NCBI GenBank assembly: GCA_963205255.1
Contig: CAUJIK010000037.1
Coordinates: 1-64,000, forward strand
Length of the DNA stretch: 64,000 bases
Direction of reading: 5' to 3'
Source of the DNA: Pseudomonadota bacterium
GTDB lineage: Bacteria > Pseudomonadota > Gammaproteobacteria > Steroidobacterales > Steroidobacteraceae
The position numbers and the translations under genes are program-made. The notes beneath the pieces are model-generated. The model saw only the letters and a list, made by a program, of their open reading frames with translations. It did no database searches and was not told the DNA's origin. Positions 15,884 through 32,534 of this stretch are shown here, one piece after another; within the stretch, counting starts at the first letter, position 1, and the number at the start of each line of letters is the position of its first letter.

Positions 15884-16840
15884 ATGAACCTGCTGGAAAA
15901 TGCCGCTGGTTCGATTCGGATCGGTGTTCAAGATTATCAGTCTGAGGACGGCGCCCGGGTTCTCTCAGGCGTGCGAAATATTACTGCCGGGGTTCTCCTC
16001 CTCTTCAAGGAGAAGTTGCGGCGACTATCGCCGAGAGACTCGAACGACGTTCTACTGAAAGAGCACATGGTGCCCGGCAAGAACCCCACCGGAGAAGTCG
16101 TCTTCATTGGTCATGGAAAGCGGACCGCGACCCTACCCCAGATAAAGGACCGCTTCGCAGCGCTGGGAGTACACCTCGATTGGAAGCCTGTAGAAAGCAT
16201 AGTCAGAATTCGCAATGACATTGAACACTACTTCACCGGCGAGACTCCGGCGAAGCTACGGGAACTGGTTGCAGATACCTTCGTCATTGTCCGCGACTTC
16301 TCGACTCAACACCTTGATACAACCCCCCTGGCACTTCTTGGGGAGGACACTTGGCAGCACCTCCTGAACGTAGCCAGCGTTTATCAGAAGGAACTGGAGG
16401 AGTGCCGCACCGCCCAAGCGGAACTCGAATGGCCGAGCGAAATCGGAGGCGATCTCGAGGAGCATTTGCGCTGCCCCAAGTGCGATTCAGAGCTTATTAG
16501 GCCGAACATTGAAGAAAGCGCGAGTGTCTTTCAGGTGTCCTTCTCGTGCTCATCATGCGGAAAGGAATCTGAATACGCGGATGTGGCGGAGGTCGCCGTC
16601 CAAGCGCGCTATTTCGGAGATGCCTATATTGCGATGACGGATGGCGGGGAGCCCCCATATGACATGTGTCCTGAATGTACAAAGGACACCTACATTCTCG
16701 AGTGCGGCATGTGTGCCGCCTGCGGATACAGGCTCAGTCATCTCAAGTGCGCTATATGCCACACCAACCTAACTGTTCACGATCAGGTTCCCGCCGGCCT
16801 ATGCAGCTATCACGCATGGCAGGCCCAGAAGGACGACTAG
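15884..16840 (+). CDS. HEPN-motif protein with C-terminal zinc ribbons, unknown function
   Basis: 318 residues. The N-terminal half is helical (ITAGVLLLFKEKLRRLSP near residues 33-50) and carries R110-NDIE-H115, the Rx4-6H signature of HEPN-superfamily RNases and toxins, in the helix-breaking context VRIRNDIEHYF. From residue 197 on it is cysteine-rich: CPKC/CSSC (197-225), CPEC (262-265), CGMCAAC (274-280), CxxC (289-292), then C307 and H310, about three zinc ribbons. No signal peptide or membrane segment. The gene has visibly lower GC (31 of 60 in the line at 16201) than its neighbours and sits beside parDE and a tRNA. RNA cleavage in a defence or toxin role is inference; a non-enzymatic RNA-binding role is possible. 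Confidence 0.65.
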   Translation: MNLLENAAGSIRIGVQDYQSEDGARVLSGVRNITAGVLLLFKEKLRRLSPRDSNDVLLKEHMVPGKNPTGEVVFIGHGKRTATLPQIKDRFAALGVHLDWKPVESIVRIRNDIEHYFTGETPAKLRELVADTFVIVRDFSTQHLDTTPLALLGEDTWQHLLNVASVYQKELEECRTAQAELEWPSEIGGDLEEHLRCPKCDSELIRPNIEESASVFQVSFSCSSCGKESEYADVAEVAVQARYFGDAYIAMTDGGEPPYDMCPECTKDTYILECGMCAACGYRLSHLKCAICHTNLTVHDQVPAGLCSYHAWQAQKDD

Positions 16841-16975
16841 CTGTGAAGTATCAGGACGTTATTCCTGGTTGAAGGGTTGCTCATTCCGGGAAGCTCTGGC
16901 TTACCACGGCGAGATCACCATTCGCGGCATTTATGGTCGATACGAGATCGCCTGAACAGGCTTGGTACGGAAAAT

Positions 16976-17063
16976 TGGCGGAAGGGGTGGGATTCGAACC
17001 CACGAACGGTTGCCCGTTGCCGGTTTTCAAGACCGGTGCAATCGACCACTCTGCCACCCTTCC
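16976..17063 (-). tRNA. tRNA-Ser (anticodon UGA)
   Basis: Minus-strand 88-nt tRNA starting GGAAGGGTGGCAGAGTGG and ending CCCCTTCCGCCA, with CCA encoded. The acceptor arms GGAAGGG/CCCTTCC pair, the T-arm GGGTTCGAATCCC is canonical, the anticodon loop CTTGAAAA gives UGA, and the long variable arm (GCAACGGGCAACCGTT region) is that of serine tRNA. Its 3' end faces the lower-GC insert at 14.95-16.84 kb. Confidence 0.97.
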
Positions 17064-17155
17064 AGGCCCGCGATTCTAGCAAAGCCCTTCCCCCGGGGCT
17101 TGGCGGTACAGGTCGATCTTGCGACACTCTCCCGGAGAAACGGGGAGCAGCTTCC

Positions 17156-19222
17156 ATGCTGGCAAGAATCGTTGGCGTGCTTCTGGCGCTGGTCGGCGCC
17201 TTTGCCCTGGGCGGCATCGCCCTGCAGCGCGACGAGCCGATCAACTCCCTGTGGCTGGTCACGGCGGCGGTCTGCATCTATTTCCTCGGCTACCGCTTCT
17301 ATGCGAAGTGGATCGAGACCCGGGTCATGGTTGCCGACGCCACCCGGGCCACGCCTGCCGAGCGGCTGGAAAACGGCCGCGATTACCTGCCCACCCATCG
17401 CTGGGTGGTGTTCGGGCACCACTTTGCCGCGATCGCCGGCGCGGGCCCATTGGTCGGCCCCACGCTGGCCGTGCAGTTCGGATACCTGCCCGGCACGCTG
17501 TGGATCCTGGTGGGCGCGGTGCTCGGCGGCTGCGTACAGGACATGATGATCCTGTTTCTCTCCACGCGCCGCGACGGCCGCAGCCTCGGGCAGATGGCAC
17601 GCGACGAGCTGGGCCGGATCGGCGGCATGGCTGCGATGGTCGCCACACTGATGATTCTGGTCATCATCATCGCGGTGCTGGGCCTCGTCATCGTCAATGC
17701 CATGCGGCACAGCCCCTGGGCGACATTCACCGTCTTCGCGACCATTCCCATCGCCATCCTGGTGGGTTTCTACATGCGCAGCTGGCGCCCGGGCCGCGTG
17801 CTCGAGGGTTCGCTGCTGGGCCTGGTGCTGCTGATTCTCGCGGTGATGGGCGGCGGCTGGATTGCCGGGCACGAGACGCTGGGCCCGTACTTCGACTGGG
17901 ATGGTTTGCCGCTGGCCTCGTTCGTGATCGGCTATGGCTGGATCGCCGCCATCCTGCCCGTGTGGGTGCTGCTGGCGCCACGGGACTACATCTCCACCTT
18001 CCTCAAGATCGGCGTGGTGGTGGTGCTGGCGGTGGCCATCCTGCTGATCCAGCCCGACATCAAGATGCCCGCCTTCACCCGCTTCGCCGATGGCTCCGGC
18101 CCGGTGTTCGCGGGCAAGATCTTTCCCTTCGTCTTCATCACCATCGCCTGCGGCGCGATCTCGGGCTTTCATGCGCTGGTGAGCAGCGGCACCACGCCCA
18201 AGCTCATTTCCAGCGAGGCCAACATCCGGCTGATCGGCTATGGCGGCATGGTGATGGAATCCTTCGTGGCCCTGATGGCGATCATCGCAGCGGCGCTGCT
18301 GGATCCGGGCGTATATTTCGCCATCAACGTCGGCGCGGGCGTCGTGGGCGGCGCGCCCCAGATCGCGGTGGACACCATCACCAGCTGGGGTTACCCGGTG
18401 ACGCTGGAACAGATGGAAAACCTGGCGCAACAGATGGGAGAGTCGACGCTGTTCCATCGCACGGGCGGCGCGCCCTCGCTGGCGGTGGGCATGGCGAACA
18501 TCTTCGGTTCCGCCTTCGGCCAGGGTCTGCTGGCGCTCTGGTATCACTTCGTGATCATGTTCGAAGCCATCTTCATCCTCACCACGGTGGATGCCGGCAC
18601 GCGCGTCGGACGCTTCATGGTGCAGGACGCGCTGGGACAGATCTGGCCGGCGATGGCCCGCACCTCCTGGTATCCGTCGGTGCTGATCTCCTCCACGCTG
18701 ATGGTGGGCGCCTGGGGCTATTTTCTGTATGTGGGTGTGATCGATCCCAACGGCGGCATCAACATCCTCTGGCCGCTGTTCGGCATCGCCAACCAGATGC
18801 TCGCGGCCATCGCGCTGACCGTGGCCACCGGCGTGCTCATCAAGAACGGCAAGCTGCGCCATGCATGGGTCACTGGTTTGCCGCTGGCATGGATCGCGAC
18901 GGTGACGACCACGGCCGCCTTCCAGAAGATATTCAGCACCGACGCCAAGCTCGGGTTCTTCGCGGCCGCCAACGACATGGCCGCGAAGCTCGCCGCGGGC
19001 GCCCTGCCGCCGGACCGGGCCGCCGTCGCGCCGGCCCTGATCTTCAACCAGCGTCTGGACGGCTGGCTGACGATCTTCTTCGCGCTGCTGATGTGGGTCA
19101 TCATCATCGAGATGCTGCGCATCTGCGCGCGCTGCCGGCGCGGCTTGCCCGTGCCGCACAGCTCGGAAGCGCCGTATGTCCGCACGCAGCTGGATGCAGC
19201 GGCACTGCCGGGGTCGCACTGA
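17156..19222 (+). CDS. cstA: Carbon starvation protein A family transporter
   Basis: Multi-pass inner-membrane protein of the CstA/BtsT family, which takes up peptides or pyruvate. Visible features are an N-terminal helix (LARIVGVLLALVGAFALGGIAL), the family-specific FGHHFAAIAGAGPLVGP, FHALVSSGTTPKLI and GGAPSLAVGMANIFG stretches, and about 16 hydrophobic segments. ATG at 17156 after ACGGGGAG is preferred; the ORF-track start runs through the tRNA-Ser antisense. 688 residues is a normal length. It overlaps ybdD by one nt (TGATG), the usual cstA-ybdD pairing. Confidence 0.95.
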   Translation: MLARIVGVLLALVGAFALGGIALQRDEPINSLWLVTAAVCIYFLGYRFYAKWIETRVMVADATRATPAERLENGRDYLPTHRWVVFGHHFAAIAGAGPLVGPTLAVQFGYLPGTLWILVGAVLGGCVQDMMILFLSTRRDGRSLGQMARDELGRIGGMAAMVATLMILVIIIAVLGLVIVNAMRHSPWATFTVFATIPIAILVGFYMRSWRPGRVLEGSLLGLVLLILAVMGGGWIAGHETLGPYFDWDGLPLASFVIGYGWIAAILPVWVLLAPRDYISTFLKIGVVVVLAVAILLIQPDIKMPAFTRFADGSGPVFAGKIFPFVFITIACGAISGFHALVSSGTTPKLISSEANIRLIGYGGMVMESFVALMAIIAAALLDPGVYFAINVGAGVVGGAPQIAVDTITSWGYPVTLEQMENLAQQMGESTLFHRTGGAPSLAVGMANIFGSAFGQGLLALWYHFVIMFEAIFILTTVDAGTRVGRFMVQDALGQIWPAMARTSWYPSVLISSTLMVGAWGYFLYVGVIDPNGGINILWPLFGIANQMLAAIALTVATGVLIKNGKLRHAWVTGLPLAWIATVTTTAAFQKIFSTDAKLGFFAAANDMAAKLAAGALPPDRAAVAPALIFNQRLDGWLTIFFALLMWVIIIEMLRICARCRRGLPVPHSSEAPYVRTQLDAAALPGSH

Positions 19223-19401
19223 TGCGCCAGTTCCTCTCGGCCGGCCTCAATCTGCTGCGCGGCGTCACCGGCGACGACGCCTACCAGAAATACCTCGCGC
19301 ACATGCAACGCACGCAGCCGCGGCAGCGGCCCATGAGCGCGGAAGATTTCTTCCGCGCCCAGCTCGAACGCAAGTGGAGCTGCCCCAACGGCTGTTGCTG
19401 A
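19222..19401 (+). CDS. ybdD: YbdD/YjiX-family small protein
   Basis: A 59-residue protein, missed by the ORF track as an independent entry. It has the family core GDDAYQKYLAHMQRTQP...MSAEDFFRAQLERKW and ends in CPNGCC. YbdD-type proteins are found next to CstA/BtsT transporters and are thought to be needed for their activity. The start codon overlaps the cstA stop, so translation is coupled. Confidence 0.93.
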   Translation: MRQFLSAGLNLLRGVTGDDAYQKYLAHMQRTQPRQRPMSAEDFFRAQLERKWSCPNGCC

Positions 19402-19423
19402 GCCGCCCCGAAAGCTCCGGGCG

Positions 19424-24974
<5,551 letters not shown>

Positions 24975-24977
<3 letters not shown>

Positions 24978-24996
24978 ATAAGCAAATCTTTATTTG
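24975..24996. promoter_or_regulatory. Candidate operator of the methionine-cycle operon
   Basis: CATATAAGCAA and ATCTTTATTTG are contiguous, imperfect inverted arms (7 of 11), with a tighter CAAAT-CTTT-ATTTG inside. The site covers the start codon of the ArsR-methyltransferase gene in a locally AT-rich stretch. It resembles the ATATAAAGAT-type palindromes I associate with SahR-like regulators; that match is from memory and is inference. Confidence 0.4.
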
Positions 24997-25071
24997 ATGA
25001 GGCAATCTAGCACGGGTACGGGCCAGCCGCCAGCAACACCCCCACAGGATGGCCGGAGCCCGGAGATGGCG

Positions 25072-25092
25072 GATGCCGGGAACCCCGGCATC
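25072..25092 (-). terminator. Hairpin downstream of the CocE-family hydrolase
   Basis: GATGCCGGG-AAC-CCCGGCATC is a perfect 9-bp stem with a 3-nt loop, 20 nt past the hydrolase stop on the minus strand. It lacks a T-tract, so it is a weak or Rho-assisted terminator candidate. Confidence 0.45.
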
Positions 25093-25111
25093 GCCTTAAC
25101 GACGGGACGAA

Positions 25112-26896
25112 TCAGCGCGGAATGATGGGCAGCACCACGTGCGAGGGATAACGCGCCGAATGGTGGATGGTCTGCGAAGCCTTCACCATGCGCGTGCCCG
25201 TGGCCGGATCCTCACCCGTGTTCAGGTTGCGATCGAAGCGCGGGAAATTGCTGCTGGTGATCTCGATGCGGATGCGGTGCCCCGGCAGGAACACATTGCT
25301 GGTGGCCCACATGTCGATGTCGTACTCATAGACCTTGCCGGCATCGACCAGCGTGGGCTTCCTGTCGTTCCCCTTGCGATAGCGCGCGCGCAGGATGCCA
25401 TCCTGCAGGTTCTGCGCCACCCCATCCGGATGCACATCGATCAGCCGCACCACCCAGTCGGTATCGCGCGCGTCGGTCGCGGCGAACAGCCTGGCCTTGA
25501 TGGGGCCGGTGACTTCCACCGCGTCGGTGAGCACCGGCGTCGTGTAGACCAGCACGTCGGGGCGGGTCTCAATCGAGCGGTGGTCACGACTGCCCGAAGG
25601 CACTGAACTGCAGCACACATTGCCGCCCAGCGTCGGCACCGGGTCGGCCGGATCGTAGACATAGCGGTCCGGCGTCTGGCTGCCGGGCTTCGTGGTGCTC
25701 AGCACACCGTCACCGCTGGCGGTATTGGCCTTGCCGTCGCTGTGCAGGTAGTACCTGGTGTAACGGGTGCGCGCCAGCGGCCACTCGTTCTCGTTGCGCC
25801 ACTTGTTCTCGCCCATGATGAACAGCGTCACCGGCGGACGCTTCTCGACGCCGTTCGGCACACCCTTGAGCCAGTGGTCGAGCCAGGCCTGGTAGATCCT
25901 GGTGGTGTCGAGATCGGCTTCCGGACCGAAATCGAAGCTGCCGCCGCCCTTGCGGGTGCCCAGATACTTGTCGTGGACCCAGGGGCCGATGATCAGGTGC
26001 TTGTTCCGGTTGCCCGCCCTCGTGATGTTGATCTGATCATCGAGCGCGCCGCGCAGGAAGATGTCGAACCAGCCCTGCACCACCAGGAACGGAACCTTTA
26101 TCTTCTTCGCTTCCTTTTCGAAGCTGATGTTCTTCCAGTACGGATCGTTCTGCAGCGGGTGCTCCAGCCAGTCGCGGTAATGCGGATTGACATTGCCCAT
26201 CACCTGATCGGCCTCGATCACGGGCAGATGCGCGTAGTCGACCTTGCCGACGTTCTGGCCGGCATTGCCATGCACGACGCCGGCGCCCCAGGGCAGCGTG
26301 AAGCCCAGATGGAAAGCACCATCCACATAGGTCCAGCCCTGGTGGATCGCGCTGCTGGTCACGTCGGCGGCCATGGCGACCAGATGCGGATTGCGCTTCG
26401 TCGCCTGGCTGACCTGCGTGTAGCCCAGATAGGAGCCGCCCAGCGTGCCGATCCTGCCGTTGCTCCAGGGCTGCTTGACGATCCATTCGTCGGTGTCGAA
26501 GCCGTCGTCAGCCTCATGCCGATAGGCGTAGTACGGCGCTTCCTTCGAAGCGAAACGGCCGCGTACATCCATCATCACCAGCACATAGCCCCTGCGGGCA
26601 TAGCGTTTGGCGTTCTCGATGTCGTCCGCGGAACTCTTGTTGTAGGGCGTGCGGACCAGGATGGTGGGGAACTGCCCCTCGGCATCCGGGCGATAGATGT
26701 CCGCAGTGAGGCCCACGCCGTCGCGCATCGGCACCCGCACGGCGTTCTCGACGATGGCGTTGACATACGTCTCCTGCGAGAGGAGCGCTGCGTCGTAGTG
26801 GTTGAAGGTGCTTTGGGCCTGCGATGCGGCCGGGGCCGTGACCGCAAGGAGACAAGCTCCCATCCAGCCCGCGCGCAAGGTGGTGCGTCTTTTCAT
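25112..26896 (-). CDS. Exported CocE/NonD-family serine hydrolase (peptidase S15 fold)
   Basis: A 594-residue alpha/beta hydrolase of the CocE/NonD (X-Pro dipeptidyl-peptidase-like) family. The signal sequence (LRAGWMGACLLAVTAPAASQAQ) is followed by VRVPMRDGVGLTADIYRP, MMDVRGRFASKEAPY, and GTLGGSYLGYTQ with the nucleophile Ser of GxSYxG. Then come LIIGPWVHDKY with a likely catalytic His and the C-terminal jelly-roll domain (VLVYTTPVLTDAVEVTGPI; IRIEITSSNFPRFDRNLN). Substrates in the family range from cocaine esters to glutaryl-amides and peptides; none can be assigned. ATG at 26896 after CAGGGAACGAGA is chosen; the ORF-track start runs antisense into the cyclase gene. Confidence 0.9.
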   Translation of the reverse strand: MKRRTTLRAGWMGACLLAVTAPAASQAQSTFNHYDAALLSQETYVNAIVENAVRVPMRDGVGLTADIYRPDAEGQFPTILVRTPYNKSSADDIENAKRYARRGYVLVMMDVRGRFASKEAPYYAYRHEADDGFDTDEWIVKQPWSNGRIGTLGGSYLGYTQVSQATKRNPHLVAMAADVTSSAIHQGWTYVDGAFHLGFTLPWGAGVVHGNAGQNVGKVDYAHLPVIEADQVMGNVNPHYRDWLEHPLQNDPYWKNISFEKEAKKIKVPFLVVQGWFDIFLRGALDDQINITRAGNRNKHLIIGPWVHDKYLGTRKGGGSFDFGPEADLDTTRIYQAWLDHWLKGVPNGVEKRPPVTLFIMGENKWRNENEWPLARTRYTRYYLHSDGKANTASGDGVLSTTKPGSQTPDRYVYDPADPVPTLGGNVCCSSVPSGSRDHRSIETRPDVLVYTTPVLTDAVEVTGPIKARLFAATDARDTDWVVRLIDVHPDGVAQNLQDGILRARYRKGNDRKPTLVDAGKVYEYDIDMWATSNVFLPGHRIRIEITSSNFPRFDRNLNTGEDPATGTRMVKASQTIHHSARYPSHVVLPIIPR

Positions 26897-26972
26897 TCTC
26901 GTTCCCTGTGGAAATGCCATGACGTCCGCTCGCCCTTGCCTCTCGGCACCGGCGCCCCCGCCGCGGATTTCC

Positions 26973-28232
26973 TCATCGTGCTTGGTCGCCCCCCTCCTTG
27001 TCCACCATGCCGACGCTGGCAACATCGAAGATGGCGTAACGGTTCTTGCCTCGCGACTTGGCCTGGTACAGCGCGCTGTCGGCGCGGCCATACAGCAAAT
27101 CGAACCCCCCTTCCTCGGCCTGCACCACCGCCACACCCACCGAAACGGCAAAAGGCGTCGTGCCATGGCCCGCGGCCTTGCGCACCTCATCCAGCAGCTG
27201 CTCGGCGATGCGCTGCGCCGTCGCCTGATCGCAATCCGGCACGAACAGCAGGAACTCGTCGCCGCCCAGACGCGTCGGCACGGCTCCCGGATGCAGCGGC
27301 ATGCGCAGCACCTGGGCCAGCCGCGCGATGACGGCGTCGCCCTCGGCGTGACCACAGGTATCGTTGATGTTCTTGAAGTGATCGATATCGACCAGCAGCG
27401 CGGCATGCGATCTGTGCCGTTCGCCCGCACCACTTTCAGTGGCGGAACGGATGGCGGCATCCGCGCCGCGCCGGTTCAGCAACCCGGTGAGCGAATCGTT
27501 CATGGACGACTCGTAGTGGTAGCGCAATTCCGCCTGCTGCAAATAGTGGTGCCGGGCATAGACCCACCCCAGCACCATCGACAGCAGCAACGCACCGAGG
27601 ATGCTCGCAAGCTCGATGCGCCGGAACCGGGCTTCTTCGGCAAGAAAGTAGTCGAGGTCGAAATCCACGCCGACGAACCCCGCGACCTTGCCGGCCGAAT
27701 CACTCACCGGCGCATGGCCGGTCAGGAAATAGCCATAATCGTCGTGCTGGTATGCGGGATTGACATAGGTGAGGCCCGCGGCCAGCTCGTCCAGCCAGTC
27801 GCTCTCGTACTCCTCGCGCAACCGGAAGGGTTCCAGATACTCCGACATGCGCAGGGCGCGCTCGGCGGCAAACTCCTCATCCTGGGCGGTGTCGAGCACG
27901 AAGAAGGTCGCGCCGTCGCGCATGCCCATGGTGTACACATAGCGCGCCTCGCGCCAGGCGCGATGCAGACGCAGCAAAGGCGCCCGCGCCGCGGCCAGCT
28001 CTTCAGCCGAGCCCTGGCCTTCGAGCAGATGCCGGTGCGCATCGCCATCGACCACCGACGCGGCAACCCGCGCCACCTCTCCCACATGGCTGCGCAGCAC
28101 TTCCATGCGCGCCTGCCGGGACAGCGCCTGCGGAATGAGCACCAGCGCCAGCATCAGCACCGCGATCAGCACGGTGCTGCCAATCAGCACGCGGGGCTGG
28201 AACCCCCAGGAGCCCCCCGTCTCCGGATGCAA
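26973..28232 (-). CDS. Membrane diguanylate cyclase with periplasmic sensor region
   Basis: Makes c-di-GMP from GTP. About 419 residues: TM1 (VLIGSTVLIAVLMLALVLIPQAL), a periplasmic region of some 170 residues with Cache-like features (DGATFFVLDTAQDEEFA; YGYFLTGHAPVSDSAGKVAGFVGVDFD), TM2 (LASILGALLLSMVLGWVYA) and a GGDEF domain with intact RLGGDEFLLF. The RxxD inhibitory site is absent five residues before GGDEF, so product inhibition is unlikely. No ATG fits: TTG at 28232, 4 nt after the sugar dehydrogenase stop with GGAG upstream, is chosen; GTG at 28190 is the alternative. Co-transcription with the PQQ dehydrogenase is likely. Confidence 0.85.
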   Translation of the reverse strand: MHPETGGSWGFQPRVLIGSTVLIAVLMLALVLIPQALSRQARMEVLRSHVGEVARVAASVVDGDAHRHLLEGQGSAEELAAARAPLLRLHRAWREARYVYTMGMRDGATFFVLDTAQDEEFAAERALRMSEYLEPFRLREEYESDWLDELAAGLTYVNPAYQHDDYGYFLTGHAPVSDSAGKVAGFVGVDFDLDYFLAEEARFRRIELASILGALLLSMVLGWVYARHHYLQQAELRYHYESSMNDSLTGLLNRRGADAAIRSATESGAGERHRSHAALLVDIDHFKNINDTCGHAEGDAVIARLAQVLRMPLHPGAVPTRLGGDEFLLFVPDCDQATAQRIAEQLLDEVRKAAGHGTTPFAVSVGVAVVQAEEGGFDLLYGRADSALYQAKSRGKNRYAIFDVASVGMVDKEGGDQAR

Positions 28233-28236
28233 AGAA

Positions 28237-29499
28237 TCAGTCTCCGCCGGAAGCAGCCGGGCGCAGGCGCAACAACGTGGAGTTGGGTCCATCCGCCACG
28301 ACGTAGATGGCCCCATCCGGCCCCTGCTGCACATCGCGCACGCGCATGTTGCGCTCCTGCAGCAGCCACTCTTCACCGACCACGCGCTCGCCTTCCATCT
28401 GCAGCCGCACCAGCTTCATGCTGGCAAGACCGCCCACGAAGATGCTGCCATCCCACTGTGGGAACAGCTGGCCGCGATAGACGATCATGCCCGAGGGGGC
28501 AATCACCGGGTCCCAGTAGTACACCGGCTGCTCCATGCCCTCCTTCGCGGTGATGCCCTCGCCGATCTTCTCGCCGGAATAGTTGATGCCATAGCTGATC
28601 ACCGGCCAGCCATAGTTGTGCCCGGCGCGCGGCAGGTTGAGCTCATCACCGCCCCGCGGACCATGCTCGATCGTCCACAGCTTGCCGGTGGCGCTGTCGA
28701 GGGCGGCGGACTGGATGTTGCGGTGACCGTATGACCAGATCTCGGGCTTGGCATCACCGCGACCGGTGAAGGGATTGTCCGCCGGCACGCTGCCGTCGGG
28801 ATTCAGGCGCACCACCTTGCCGAAATGGCTGTCCAGATCCTGCGACTGCACCCTTGCCTGCGGCATCGAACGCTCGCCCAATGCGAGGAACAGCGTTCCA
28901 TCCGGCGCAAAGACGATGCGCGATCCGAAATGCAGGTTCGATTCGAAGGTGGGCATCTGCCGGAAGATGACCTGCACGTTTTCGACCCGCAGAGCGCCAT
29001 CCTCCACCAGTACGCCCCGTGCCAGGGCGGTGCCATTGCCTCCCTGGCGCGGCTCCGAGTAGCTCCAGTAAATGGTGCGATTGGTCGCGAACTGGGGGTC
29101 CAGCGCCACATCGAGCATTCCGCCCTGCCCGGCGGCATATACCGGCGGCACGCCGGCGATGGGCTCGGACTTGCGGCCATCCGCACCGATGATGCGCAGG
29201 TTGCCCGGGCGTTCGCTGATCAGGAAACGCCCATCAGGCAGCAACTCCACTGCCCACGGGTTGTCGAGGCCGCTGGCCACGACCTGCACATCGAGCTTCA
29301 CGCCGCTGTTCGCAGCCGGCGCGCGGGTCTGCCCTTCGAAGGCCGGACGGAAGCCCGCGCCATTGTCAGCGCGTGTCTCCAGCGGCGCCGCCACCGGTGA
29401 ACCCGGGCGCACCGCCAGCTCGCCTTCGCGAGCACAGGCCACCAGCACCGGCGCAACCGCCGTCACCATCAACAGTGGAATCAGATGTCCTTTCACCAT
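28237..29499 (-). CDS. PQQ-dependent aldose sugar dehydrogenase, lipoprotein
   Basis: A soluble-type six-bladed beta-propeller quinoprotein (GDH-B/YliI family) that oxidises aldoses with PQQ. The N-terminal signal ends in VLVACAREG, a lipobox, so it is probably membrane-anchored in the periplasm. Family motifs are LDNPWAVELLPDGRFLISERPGNLRI, GGMLDVALDPQFATNRTIYWSYSEP, GHRNIQSAALDSATGKLWTIEHGPRGGDELNLPRAGHNYGWP and a C-terminal PDGAIYVVAD. The His in GHRN and EHGPRGGDE are typical of the PQQ/Ca site. It is upstream of, and almost abutting, a diguanylate cyclase gene. Confidence 0.92.
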   Translation of the reverse strand: MVKGHLIPLLMVTAVAPVLVACAREGELAVRPGSPVAAPLETRADNGAGFRPAFEGQTRAPAANSGVKLDVQVVASGLDNPWAVELLPDGRFLISERPGNLRIIGADGRKSEPIAGVPPVYAAGQGGMLDVALDPQFATNRTIYWSYSEPRQGGNGTALARGVLVEDGALRVENVQVIFRQMPTFESNLHFGSRIVFAPDGTLFLALGERSMPQARVQSQDLDSHFGKVVRLNPDGSVPADNPFTGRGDAKPEIWSYGHRNIQSAALDSATGKLWTIEHGPRGGDELNLPRAGHNYGWPVISYGINYSGEKIGEGITAKEGMEQPVYYWDPVIAPSGMIVYRGQLFPQWDGSIFVGGLASMKLVRLQMEGERVVGEEWLLQERNMRVRDVQQGPDGAIYVVADGPNSTLLRLRPAASGGD

Positions 29500-29521
29500 T
29501 TCTCCTTGAGTGCAGAGTAGG

Positions 29522-32126
<2,605 letters not shown>

Positions 32127-32130
<4 letters not shown>

Positions 32131-32534
32131 GTTCGCCTGCCACCCCGAAAGAGCCTCTCGACCCAATGCGCCCATTGCCCCAGCGGCGTCAGCGCGAGCA
32201 GCACTCCCGCCAGCGCACCGACGCCATTGGCCAGCACATCATGCCAGTCGGCCTGCCGCCCCAGCCCCATGGCGCCCTGCGCCAGCTCGATGAGAGCGCC
32301 GAACAGCAGCAATGCGATGAACAGGCCCGGCAGATCGCGCCGGAAGATCACGCTGCCGAACCAGAACGCCAGCAGCACATAGGCCGTGGCATGCTCGATC
32401 TTGTCCCATATGCGGATTCTCGGCAGGCTGGCGACAGGCAGCAGGCTCAGTACCGCCACCACGACGGCAAGCAGCAGGCCAGCGAGGAACCACAGCCGGG
32501 GATACTTCAGGTCCTGCTGCAGTACCGGCTTCAA
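32127..32534 (-). CDS. VanZ-like family membrane protein
   Basis: A 135-residue protein with about four transmembrane helices (FLAGLLLAVVVAVLSLLPVA; HATAYVLLAFWFGSVIF; LFIALLLFGALIELAQGAMG; VLANGVGALAGVLLAL). WDKIEHATAYVLLAFWF and ELAQ...DWHDVLANGVGALAG are the VanZ-like family signatures. The biochemical role in Proteobacteria is unknown; the link to teicoplanin resistance applies only to enterococcal VanZ. It overlaps its neighbours on both sides by 4 nt. Confidence 0.85.

Noticed and set aside
17027-19219. 730-residue minus-strand ORF
   Set aside because: Antisense to cstA and His/Gln-rich; shadow ORF that even crosses the tRNA.
24978-25111. Cobalamin or SAM riboswitch before the metH operon
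   Set aside because: The region is too short and shows no conserved riboswitch core; an operator-like inverted repeat is seen instead.
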